Shown: one piece after another, positions 12,301-21,229 of the stretch
How positions within the stretch are numbered: position 1 is the first letter of the stretch
How the letters are laid out: every line of letters begins with the position of its first letter
DNA from: Cylicocyclus nassatus
Taxonomy: Eukaryota > Nematoda > Chromadorea > Rhabditida > Strongylidae
Direction of reading: 5' to 3'
Assembly (NCBI GenBank): GCA_958299035.1
Contig: CATQJL010000223.1
Coordinates: forward strand, 15,037,742 to 15,101,741
DNA length: 64,000 bases
The notes under the pieces: generated by a model
What the model saw: only the letters and a program-made list of their open reading frames with translations
Databases searched by the model: none
What the model was told of the DNA's origin: nothing
Made by a program: the position numbers and the translations under genes

Positions 12301-13749
12301 GCGTTATTGAGCATGTCGTCGGATGATTGGAATGCGGTCAAATCATAGATTTTGTTTGCGTTGGCCGAGTATGAGATGAAGCTAAAAAAAATCTTTATTT
12401 AAATATTTCTTGCAAGATGAGATTCTGAGGAAAAGAAAATGTAAAGCTGCAAGATTTGAGAATGTAAAAAAAACATGTGAAAATAGTAAAGGACAAAGCA
12501 GACTTTTGAAATATTCAAATTTCACACAAGCTTCTCCTCAAAGACAGCGTCCCTCCAAAATTTCACCTTCCATATTTTTGACATTCTGGGCCTTTCCATG
12601 GCCTGAATTAAACTTACAAAGCTCAAAATGTGAAAAACTCCCAAAGAACCGTCCTTTGGCAAACCTTGCCTAGAAGGCGTGGGCGACTCTTATTCTTTGG
12701 ATGGGCGGAGCTTGATAGCTTAGGCGTGGCTTGATAGTACTTTTGAAATTTTCAAGCCATTTTCTCTATTCAGAAACAACAATGAAGGATCGTATCAACG
12801 CAGATGCTCTTCCTTTGGGACCTACATTCAGGCTAGGTACTAATCGGGTACATTTTTCCTGGATGTTGCTCTTATCACGATGGGTCCCACCAGCGGTGTC
12901 ACTTGAACTTATTGAGGACCACGGGACAATAATCTAACTCTTACTGATTAAGCATGCGAATGAGCTAGGGAACGCCCTGCTAAATTTAGAGAGGCTTTCC
13001 GAAAAAGATCCCTGCATTTACTTACCCGGCACGAGTCTGTTGGCCGCTTCCTTGTCCAATGTTCAGCTTGTACAGCACAGATTCGGCGAAGGAGGTAGCC
13101 TTGAAGAGAAAAATTCGTGCTTGTTTGAAAAGATATTTTTTTTTCTATGATTGCTGTGATGATAACGGCTGTTCCCAAGACTCCAATGTGTCTGCTACAG
13201 CTAGCAAAAATGTCAATTTCTATCTAGGAAAAATTGCATTCTGGCATTTTGCGGCTACCCATGACTTGGAAGCAGATCTGTATTTGCGAAAGACCAAAGA
13301 GCACTAGATCACGAAAGTACACATGAAGCAGCAAAAAAATGGCCATAATTTTGTATCAACCATTAGTTTTATTAACGTACCTCATCGAAGCCATTAGTAG
13401 TCATAGCTAAAGATGAGTCCATGAGAAAATATACGTCTATCCAGATATTTCTCTCAGTGCATGAACATTGATCCAAGAGAGTGCTTTGAGACGGGCTGAG
13501 AGTAGAAAAAATATAAGTTGTTGTTGCACTCAACGTCTATAGAAGTTCACGTTCAATGTGTTTGGCCCAAAAATTGTAACTGACTCGATTGTGGAGGTGT
13601 CCCAGTAATTCCAATCCTCCTCTTTTTTCTCAGGCGCACAACATGCTAATCCAAAAATGCCTAAATTGATGACAGATGAATTGGGAAAATAAGATGGTTG
13701 CAGAAATCTCACCTATGAAAAACAAAACCGTGCTGGAAATGGCCCTCAT
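6325..13749 (-). CDS. Gene B: secreted vWA plus C-type lectin protein, complete, about 404 aa
   Basis: Thirteen exons: 13713-13749, 13581-13660, 13381-13536, 13026-13099, 12259-12381, 12079-12168, 11941-12014, 11594-11719, 9058-9155, 8912-8999, 8758-8840, 8619-8707 and 6325-6421. They total 1215 nt with every phase matching. Residues 1-20 are a signal peptide (MRAISSTVLFFIG, cleavage near GLACC). A short Thr-rich linker follows, then vWA at about 70-253 (IDVYFLMDSSLAMT; KVMVIVASAYES). The C-type lectin domain is at about 254-404 (CFCPTNYLPF, KFWIGLKY, FQMWAPGYPN, GWFNDDCSDDQNYVC). The MIDAS Ser is replaced (DSSLA) and EPN is YPN, so metal and sugar binding are uncertain. The exon 2-3 junction uses a weak donor (GTTACA). 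The intron between the 11th and 12th exons is 50 nt. Introns 8 and 12 hold several transposons. Family assignment is confident; function is inferred. Confidence 0.85.
6485..6709. mobile_element. Small foldback MITE with CGCCATACTTGAT ends
   Basis: CGCCATACTTGAT at 6485 is repeated inverted at 6697-6709. The inside is rich in imperfect CACTTGATTCA repeats in both orientations. It lies in the last intron of gene B. Superfamily unknown. Confidence 0.5.
6730..6739 (+). repeat. Poly-G tract
   Basis: About 10 consecutive G in the last intron of gene B. Longer tracts of the same kind occur elsewhere in the window. Confidence 0.8.
6903..7263. mobile_element. TTAA-flanked foldback MITE (AGRCAGTGTC ends)
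   Basis: The left end AGACAGTGTCGCTGCAGAAT and the right end, read inverted, AGGCAGTGTCTCGGCGGAAT begin arms of about 140 nt. TTAA follows the right end and TCAA precedes the left. The TTAA target is typical of piggyBac-type transposons; that assignment is inference. It lies in gene B intron 12. Confidence 0.6.
7556..7974. mobile_element. TTAA-flanked MITE, AGGCAGCGTCCCACC ends
   Basis: Perfect inverted ends AGGCAGCGTCCCACC, with TTAA at 7552-7555 and 7975-7978. A run of GTCTACGAAAT-type sequence around 7660 and its inverse near 7865 form inner arms. It sits inside gene B intron 12. It belongs to the same terminal family as 15461-15716 and 18787-20177. Confidence 0.75.
8045..8580. mobile_element. 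GC-rich foldback element with CTCAGATAATCGCCG ends
   Basis: CTCAGATAATCGCCG at 8045-8059 is exactly inverted at 8566-8580. The interior has several imperfect GCTTGCAGAA / CGCTTGC repeats. The element is markedly richer in G+C than its surroundings. It is the third insertion in the same intron of gene B. Superfamily not recognised. Confidence 0.6.
9376..10051. mobile_element. TA-flanked MITE, GGTGTCCCAAAA family (gene B intron 8)
   Basis: The ends CTGGCTGTCCCAAAAAAATG and, inverted, CAGGGTGTCCCAAAAAAATG are flanked by TA at 9374-9375 and 10052-10053. The terminal repeats continue for about 60 nt (TGAACACTGTTTG...). Internal CTACAGTA/TACTGTAG motifs occur in each half. This pattern fits a Tc1/mariner-type MITE. 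Confidence 0.75.
10249..10542 (+). mobile_element. Snap-back non-autonomous Helitron
   Basis: The 5' end begins TCTCATATATAAAGCTGAATG and the 3' end is GCGGAGCCGGGTAAACCAGCTAG followed by T, fitting Helitron TC...CTRR ends. Between them, a GTCTGT-rich stretch and a block from GTTCCGAATAGAAAATTCC through CATCGATCGATAACG are followed by the inverted copy of that block, making a large internal palindrome. Sequence after the 3' end again reads CATATATAAAGCT, like a 5' end. Confidence 0.7.
10671..11364. mobile_element. Degenerate mariner-type MITE in gene B intron 8
   Basis: The left end TTAGGTTGGCTAATAAGTAA and the inverted right end TTAGGTTAGGTAAAAAAAAT are flanked by TA. The interior is AT-rich with no transposase frame. 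Confidence 0.45.
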
Positions 13750-14890
13750 GGGGAAAAAGGTCTGATAGCGATTGAAGTTGCGTTAAATAGAGAAAGAGCA
13801 AAGACCTCCCACTTTTCGGAGATAAGCTTTGCGGCGATTATTCAGACTCATGGGGTGACCAGAATCTAGAACATAAAAGCAGGAAGGTACCGGTTTTATT
13901 CACAGTTATTTGGCTCGTAATAAGCCAGAATCAGCCATTGGAATCACCCTACAGCGAGAAAAAAATCTTTTTATTACCTTTTCCGCTAAAGATCTTATAA
14001 AAGTCTATAGACTCACTAGTTTTTGTTTGAGAAAGTCCAAGAAAAAGATGATTGAGAATTCGATAGCCTTTTAGAGCCCTGAATGATTTTTCTTGTGATT
14101 TTCACGAACTGACGTAGAATTTATTCATTTATCCACTTATCATTACACGCATAGATGCACCAAAAAAGTCAAAAAAATGCAAGATGTGATCTAATTTGGC
14201 ACTCCTCCAGAAGATTGATTCTTTGGCACTAGAATCACACTTCTATTTGAAAAAAATTTGTAATTTTCTGCAAATTTGTTTTCTTGTAATCGTTACGCAA
14301 CACATCAAATGACTTTTATAACATCACCAAGGGTAAGTTTATAAAAGGCTCTCACACTAGTTTCTTTGAAAGGTACCCATAATGACACTATTTTGAAGTT
14401 GATTTAACGCTAATCTGAGCATTCTTGCTATCCTAAGCCTTTTATCAACTCGATTGTCACCTTGAAAGTGTTATCTCGTCCAAACACTAGCTCCGAAAAG
14501 GTCGTATTATGCACAGCTTGCAAGAACCAATAATCGAGAAAGTGGAGAATTCGAGGCTTTTGTTTTGCTTCTTGGAAAATCCTCTTCTAGGGAATTCTCA
14601 GAGCAGAACATTTTACGAATTGGAAATTTAGCTCATTTTGTATTTTTTTAGTAAATAAGTTTGCTATGTAGGCCCTCTACTATGTTTCAAGTTTCCAGAG
14701 TTTTTCGAAAAGACAAGAGTTACTGTGCATTTTGACAACATAATTCTTTACATTATCCTCATGTAAGCCGTTTGATGGTGGGGAGAAAATATAGACATTC
14801 TGTTGGTATGATTTTCGGATTTCCTGAGCTAAACGTATAAGAAATAAATTCATCACTATCATGTCAGGTTATAGACAATTGTACAGGAAT
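13750..14890 (-). promoter_or_regulatory. Gene B promoter and conserved 5' flank
   Basis: Close to the start codon are a CTATTTAA box (plus 13783-13790) and a GATA site (GGAGATAAGC, 13818-13827), spaced as in genes A and C. Further out, about 1 kb is recognisably homologous to the flank of gene C (44116-45170), for example the stretch around CTAAGCCTTTTATCAAC and GTTATCTCGTCCAAACACT. No exon was seen here. Confidence 0.55.
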
Positions 14891-14901
14891 TGAAAGATAA
14901 A

Positions 14902-15347
14902 AGCTGCTGCATGACGAAGGCGCAATCAGGGCTCGGAACGAGGTGGCTTACAAGCAAGCTGGGTATCGTTTTTGGGACGAAAAGCAAAGGGGGTTTCGTT
15001 TTTGTGACCGAAGAGACACGGAAAATTGGCGACGGCGACCTTTTTTTTTAGTCGACGTTTCGTTTTTTGGGGGATTTTGGGGAATTTTTCAGGTTTTTAG
15101 AGGAAATTTGGTTGAGGGTCAAAGGGGAATTCGTAAAAATTCCCAAAAGTCAAGGGGGACTTCGTTTTTTCCATTTTCATCTAGCCACCTCGTGCCGAGC
15201 CCTGGGCGCAATACCTTTAGGCGCGATCGCGGCTTTATTAGCCGCAGAACGCATGAGGCGTAGGATTTACAACGGTGAGGATACGCGCGCACCGCGTTTG
15301 CGCCCGCTCGACTAATACCGCTTCTGGGCCTTCGTCATGCAGCAGCC
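14902..15347. mobile_element. Outer foldback MITE, GGCTGCTGCATGACGAAGGC ends
   Basis: The terminal 20-mer is matched at 14902-14921 (first base differs) and, inverted, at 15328-15347. It is interrupted by the hAT-like MITE at 14927-15204, so it is the older insertion. Confidence 0.65.
14927..15204. mobile_element. hAT-like MITE with perfect 8-bp target duplication
   Basis: The ends are CAGGGCTCGGAACGAGGTGG and, inverted, CAGGGCTCGGCACGAGGTGG. GGCGCAAT flanks both sides (14919-14926 and 15205-15212). The 8-bp duplication and the CAGGG start are typical of hAT transposons. It has no coding capacity for a transposase. Confidence 0.85.
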
Positions 15348-15460
15348 TTTATGTAGCTTTATCTTCAGGTCAACTTTGATCATACCTTTGGAAGAATACG
15401 GCATCGCGAGTTTTCAATAAAAAAAATCATTATCTCTTCCATGTAGCAATACCTGCTTAA

Positions 15461-15716
15461 AGGCAGCGTACACCCAAAAGTTAAGTTACCCATACTCTCT
15501 ATACCGTGTATATACAGGGCCCAGAAGAAGACCAACTGCTTTGGTCTGGTCTCCCAATGTTGTTTCTGAGCGGAGAAAACCCGCCTGATTTTTCCCTAGG
15601 AATCGGGTTTTTTTGGGACTTGTGGAGGATTTTAATGTCATAACTGTATTCAGGAGCACGAAAAGGCCCCATAATGACAAAAACATCGAAGGCGAAGTTT
15701 TGGGTGTACGCTGCCT
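15461..15716. mobile_element. TTAA-type MITE, AGGCAGCGTACACCC ends
   Basis: AGGCAGCGTACACCCAAAA at the left and its inverse at the right. The flanks are TTAA (15457-15460) and TTGA (15717-15720), the second mutated. Confidence 0.7.
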
Positions 15717-16020
15717 TTGAAGCGTCTTAGGCTGCTAGGACCGTAAGGGTAGATTCTTATATGATATTAAGTTCTGTGCTCATTTGTTCACTTTGGAAAT
15801 ATTCAAAGCTCGGCATCTAAAGACGGAAGCAGATATCAAACACAGATTTGGAGCGTCTAATGATTTACAAAATTGGGAACTCATCTAAAAAAGGCCTCCT
15901 CAATTAAAGATACATTCCTTAGAAGCTACGCTTATTGAAGCACTAGCTGGCTTACCCGGCTCCGCCCGGCCCTGTCAAAAACGATAAAGGTTCCATTTTT
16001 ATCTCTCTACACCTTTACTA

Positions 16021-16938
16021 GGCTGTTGCATAAGTTCTGTCCGATTTTTTTGCCTCATGTTTGAAGCAGCTGTTCTAAGAGAATTTCATCTCTAATTCGA
16101 TACGGTTGGTATCATTGAAAAGTGCTTTCCTTGCGCTTTCTAAAGCATACCAGAATTTAATAAAATTCTTAGTGTACGGAGATCACAGGCCTAAAATCTC
16201 TAAGTGGCCGAGGTACGTTCTATCCCTAGAAATATGTCCTTGCGAGGATATCTCCACAATGCGCCCTTCAAGTCAGGTTCTTTCATTGGCTTCGGAATAA
16301 GGGTATGGAATGCTAGTATATGCAGAAGTTCGGTCCCATGAAGAATACGTCTTGCTAGTGAAATTTATCCTCGAACATAAATCTTTGGTATAGATGTTTT
16401 ACAAGCAATAACTTTCTGCGAATAGAAGTAATCGACAAGCTCAAAGTTGGAGGTGCTAGGGCAAAGCAAGAGCTAACAGGGCCCATCCACCAATTCCTTT
16501 TCGGCGCTCACGTCAGTTGTAAAACGTTCGTAGTTCATAAATAGGCATGCACACATGTGCTGAAGCGAGGTCAAAAAGTGGCTAATTTTTTGTTCGGTCA
16601 AGAAAATCTCTCGGCAGCGCAAACCCTATGGGCTCTTTTATGTTGCATAATAATCTACGAAAATTTCTCTATCCATCCATTATTAGAAAAGATGCCTATC
16701 AATTTTCATAAGGGAGCGTTACCATGTCAAAATAGACAGATTCGAAGAAAAACGCTGCGAAGTTTTTGCATTCTTGGTTCTTCCTTAACAAAGATTTGCG
16801 CAGATCTCAATATGCATTTTTTAGCCAAGGGACTGCTCAACACATAGAAACTAAGACCTTGGAAAAAAGTTGACTCTGAAAGAAGTTATGACATTTTAAA
16901 CTCAAAAATTCAAATCGGACAGAACTTATGCAACAGCC
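16021..16938. mobile_element. TA-flanked MITE nested in a Helitron
   Basis: The terminal repeat GGCTGTTGCATAAGTTCTGT is perfect at both ends, with TA at 16019-16020 and 16939-16940. The repeat extends to TCCGATTT. The interior has no convincing coding frame. It is mariner-like by target site and by the AAGTTCTGTCC motif shared with other copies. Confidence 0.8.
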
Positions 16939-17085
16939 TAGTACCTGTGCCCACTTTCTACGTGAAATTCCCTACTCCCGCTGTGTTAGTAACCAGTATG
17001 CTCGCCTACCTTCCTCACCCCCGTAGCTCAAATTTGCAAAAAAAACAATAAAATTGATGAAAGTAAGGATAATTCTAAAAACCTA

Positions 17086-18276
17086 TGGCGTTATTCGGCT
17101 ATCCGGGCCCTTAAATGTTTTTGTGATGGGTCTTGCTAAAACTCGGTATGTGGGGGTTAGTCAAACCGCTGTTGACGAATCAAGTAGTCATTTCGCGTGG
17201 CAGCGGGTAAAAATCATGAATCTGCCTGAAATCATGGCAGGGAAATACCTAAAATGCTGTTTCAAGAAAGTCGTCCTCAATCCCTAGGATAACGGCAATT
17301 CGTGTGGTATAAAAGTTCCATACCACCGTAATGCCTTCTTTTATAGGACCACTGCCGCGCGCGATGCACCCTTCGACGGCTTTTGCCTAAGCAACAGGGG
17401 GAGGGAGATTTGCCGCGTGCGTTACGCGTTGGGACAGGTTATCAGAATGGCGCTGGAGACCGCCATGCAAAACGACAGTTTCCTCACTTCGTGAATATCT
17501 GGGGTCTAAATTGGCAAAGCGAAAAAATGTCCATTCTAACCCTGCAACTCACCATAGCTTCACTAATGCGTTATAACAGCGAGCAAGCCATATTCATAAG
17601 CGATATACTTGTGAACCGTTGCAGGTAAGGTTTTGAGCAATTCTGGAACTTCGATCCATCTACCCCACCGTAACCCAAAAAAATGCACTACCCTGCGAAA
17701 TCAGCATGTTCGTGTTCAGCGCGCTAAATGACCACTCTAGACGAAGTTTAAAGCAAATCTGTGTTTTCGACCCCATGCCATATAACCACCACAACTTTAT
17801 GAAAAAGTTCCAATATGCAGAGAGAGATGATATTCGTAATTAGCATGTCGAATAAGCCATATGTATCGAACTCCAACTGAATTCATGATTTTGACTTCCT
17901 ACCGCACACCTATCGTAACCACACGGGAAGACCTTCTGTGGAGAAAGTGTGATATCTGTAATCAGCATGCAAAGGGCCGGGCATACTTCACGAGATTTTA
18001 GTCGCGACGCGATTTGGCAATCGCCAGAAGTGTTCAGATCCAACATTAGCAAATTGCACATGCATAGTGTGTATAACTTACGTAAACTGATGAAATGTCC
18101 TATCTTCTGTACATTTATAATGTGCTTACAATGAGTTATGGGCACCTGGAATATTGCCAAATTGCGTCGCGATTGAAATGCTTGAAGTATGCCCGGCCCT
18201 TAAGATAACCCTTACACGAACTTTGAGCAAGCTCTAGCACAAAAAAATTTTGGGGCCCGGGTAGCCGAATAGCGCC
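17086..18276. mobile_element. TIR element with GGCGYTATTCGGCTAYCCGG ends, nested in a Helitron
   Basis: The left end GGCGTTATTCGGCTATCCGG and the inverted right end GGCGCTATTCGGCTACCCGG are followed by GGCCC on both sides. No transposase frame was found. It contains the smaller element 17973-18200. Confidence 0.6.
17973..18200. mobile_element. Small TIR element, AGGGCCGGGCATACTT ends, third nesting level
   Basis: AGGGCCGGGCATACTTCA at the left and AGGGCCGGGCATACTTCAAG inverted at the right, with further similarity into CGCGACGCAATTTGGCAAT. The AGGGC start is hAT-like, but no clear 8-bp duplication is visible, so the superfamily is unsure. Confidence 0.6.
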
Positions 18277-18786
18277 AAACTAATATCGAACTCGGCATGC
18301 TCGGTCACCCCCCTGTGCCAAATCCCAGCCCCGTAGCTCAAACTTTGCAAAAAAATCGATAAAATCGATATCGATCGATGACGAAAAGTAGCCTATGACA
18401 CCCGTCGGGGCCCGATGTGTATGTGTGCCAAGTTGGTCCGGATCGGTTCAGAAATGGAATTTTCTATTCGGAACATACGTGCAGACAGACATACAGACAT
18501 ACATACAGACAGACAGACAAACAGACATTCAGCTTTATATATAAGATTATAGTTTCAAAAAGCAATTGCTTGACTCATATCTGAAAGGAGATGAGAGATA
18601 AGAGATGATATGTGAGATAATTCAAGTTGAAGGAATTCTTTCTGAGAATGTATGAGCATTTCATGGCTAATTCACAATTGCGCCCAAGGCAATGGCTGTA
18701 TTTCGAGTAAGCATTTCCTCATACCGTTCATGGCGCTATTGCTGCAACTATTTCGATACAGTTCATCCTTAGCTGTTCACTGTTAA

Positions 18787-20177
18787 AGGCAGTGTCCGGG
18801 GAAAAAGTCGATGAGATTTTATGCTTACCCGGACCTAATCTATATGCTGAATCCGAAAATCCACACTGAAGATCGCAAAAACGGTGAAAAAGGGCTTTAA
18901 CGCAGGAGGGATGTCAGTGGCGGGGCCTTCCCCACTGTAAATCCACTCTCCCAGCTTTCGGAGCGATCTTCTCCCTTCATTTCAAGTCGCGAATTCGCTC
19001 GGGCTGTGGTGATGTTGGGACGGATAGCCGAAGCTGGGAGCGCGAATTCACTGTGGAGAGGACACCGGTCACCTGAAGATCGCTCCTACGTTAGAGCCCG
19101 GGTGTATGCCCTTCTGAACCGCTTTGTCCTAGCGCTAATTACTGTGCCCGGGCGGCGCTAATTACTCTGTGTTTCTTATAATCTATCAGAGATCTTATAT
19201 ATAAAGCTGAATGTCTGTTTGTATGTCTGTATGTCTGTCTGTACGTATGTTCCGAATAGAAAATTCCATTTCTAAACCGATCCGGACCAAACTTGGCACA
19301 CATACACTTCGGACCCAGGCGGGTGTCATAGGCTACTTTTCGTCATCGATCGACATCGATTTTATCGATTTTCATCGATTTTTTTGCAAGTTTGAGCTAC
19401 GGGGCTGGGAGTTGGCACAGGGTGGTAATCGAGCATGCTGATTACGAATACAATATTAGTTTTTGGAAACATCCATTACTTTTACCGATTTTATCACTTA
19501 TTTGCAAACTTTGAGCTACAGGGTTGGGAGTTGGCACAGGGGGGTAAGTGGGCATGCTGATTTCGAAAACAACACAGGGAACGGGAAATGAAGTGTGGAA
19601 GTGAGCACAGGGAAAGGCTGTGCAGGGATAGGAACTCTATTACAGTGTTTTGACAGGCCCAAGCGAAGCCGGGTAAGCAAGCTAGTTTCAAATATTTTCG
19701 AGCATTCCAAAGCAAGCGAGGCACACGAATAACGATAGTAACGATATTTGAATTATGAAGACAAATGGAAAAGTCGTATTTTTTTACTGGCCTTTCGTGA
19801 TTTCTTCGCCCCCACTTTTAACCATGAAGTGCACGTGTAAGCTGAAGAATTTACCTAAGCCGCCCACGTATAACATTTTTGAGTTTCTCGAAATCTTGTT
19901 TAATTCTCTTCATCATAAGAATGCCTTTGCAGTCCAATTCAAACGTCTCTAACGGCAGCATAGCTCTCGCCTACCCAAGCGCCGCAGCAGCGCCGACCAA
20001 TCAGAGGCGCGCAGTAACTAGGTTGCTAATGTTAGCGGTTCAGAAGGGCCGTCTTTCTTAGAGCCCATTTTCGCCATTTTGCCACTTCTTTCAAATGTAG
20101 ATTTTCTGATTCAGCATAGCGAATAGCCCCGGGTAAGAACAAAATCGTCGATTCGATTTTTTTGCCGAACACTGCCT
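18787..20177. mobile_element. TTAA-flanked MITE with long terminal repeats, host to a Helitron
   Basis: AGGCAGTGTCCGGGG / AGGCAGTGTTCGGCA ends are flanked by perfect TTAA (18783-18786 and 20178-20181). Imperfect terminal repeats run about 120 nt each. The Helitron at 19193-19685 is inserted inside. Confidence 0.7.
19193..19685 (+). mobile_element. Non-autonomous Helitron
   Basis: It starts TCTTATATATAAAGCTGAATG (A before) and ends GCCGGGTAAGCAAGCTAG (T after), so insertion is between A and T as expected for Helitrons. The interior has the family's GTATGTCTGT run, ATCGATCGA block and two repeats of the 'TTTTATCGATTTT...GGGAGTTGGCACAGG' type. Confidence 0.8.
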
Positions 20178-20181
20178 TTAA

Positions 20182-21225
20182 GAAAAAGTTGAAGTCTACT
20201 TGGTTAATATTAACTACCAAAACTACTTGATTCTTTTGTGATACGGCTAAGTTAGGTCAACTCCAAATCTCTATGTTAGGGTGGGTGCAGAGTCCAGCAC
20301 GGGGTGGGAGGGGGGGGGGGGGCAAATATCAAGCTGGAAATCGTTTGTGTGAAAAAGCAAAGGAATTGTCGTACACATTTTAGTACGCATTACATACCCC
20401 TTAGACATATTGAGCCCGTGAAGACCATATTTTTACACAACTGACGTGTTATACATGATCGTGTTTGAATTCGCAAGAAGATCAAGTGATAGAAGGTGCG
20501 TAAGCCTTCTTATGAAAATCTCCCAAGATCAAAGAATGGTTGGCTCGCAGGTGTTACTCAGACCTAGTGCCGCAGGCAGCCGCCAAAACTGGCGCCAACG
20601 CCGGGCGAAATAGGGCGGCGCCGCCCTGTAGCGCTATTATGGCGCTCGCCGCTGCAGCTAATGCTTGAAGAGAGATCTCACGACAGCCTCGAACCTCATC
20701 GCGCTGAGGTGCAAAAAACTCTCGATCGCGCGATTGTCACAAAACTTATATCGATCAGCACCGCAAAAAAATTTAACCCACAGCCCGGCTTTCCGGAACG
20801 GTGATCGGATGGGCGCGCACAAAAGGGCGGGCATGGATGGGAGTCCTCGTGCATCTTCACTATTCCGAAGCGATTTTCTCGCTTCCAAAGGGGCATTTTG
20901 CGCCGCGACTTGGGCATTGGATTGATATGGGGCCCTACTATCATATACTGCCAAAAGCACAACACATTCAACTGAGGGTGGACGGTGCCTTTGAGCCCAA
21001 GATTTGTATCAATTCTTTATTGGCTAAGTTTTGGCGAATTCGCCTTCGTCAGAGCCTGTAAAATCGAAGTTCAAGTAGTCTTTTCACCCAGATGTTGATA
21101 AAACAGTCAGCTTAACATCCGATCGAGATAGAGTAACAACGCGGGCTACGGTAATTGATACCAACCTCGGAAGACAGCTTGAGAGTCGAAATGAACACGA
21201 TCGAACAACATCGTTCCTCCTCTAT
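20182..21225. other. No supported gene; poly-G tract at 20310-20322 and GC-rich segment 20545-20950
   Basis: The GC-rich stretch has GGCGGCGCCGCC-type sequence and overlapping open frames on both strands, but no splice or homology support. A GGTGCCTTTGAG piece near 20984 resembles a decayed TTAA-MITE end. Confidence 0.4.
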
Positions 21226-21229
21226 TTTT

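Larger units (their letters stand above)
15943..18546 (-). mobile_element. Non-autonomous Helitron carrying nested insertions
   Basis: On the minus strand the 5' end is TCTTATATATAAAGCTGAATG (at 18546, preceded by A). The 3' end is GGCGGAGCCGGGTAAGCCAGCTAG (15943, followed by T). Nested within it are 16021-16938 and 17086-18276, the latter holding 17973-18200. Removing them leaves about 0.5 kb resembling the other Helitrons here. No Rep/helicase coding was seen. Confidence 0.75.

Noticed and set aside
13530..13712. Gene B as a pseudogene because the exon ending at 13535 (donor GTTGAG) does not match the phase of the next exon
   Set aside because: A different intron (13537-13580, GTTACA...CTATAG) joins the signal-peptide exon to a Thr-rich exon fully in frame.
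20665..21061. Overlapping 86-100 codon frames on both strands
   Set aside because: GC-rich stretch gives open frames in every direction; no splice or motif support.
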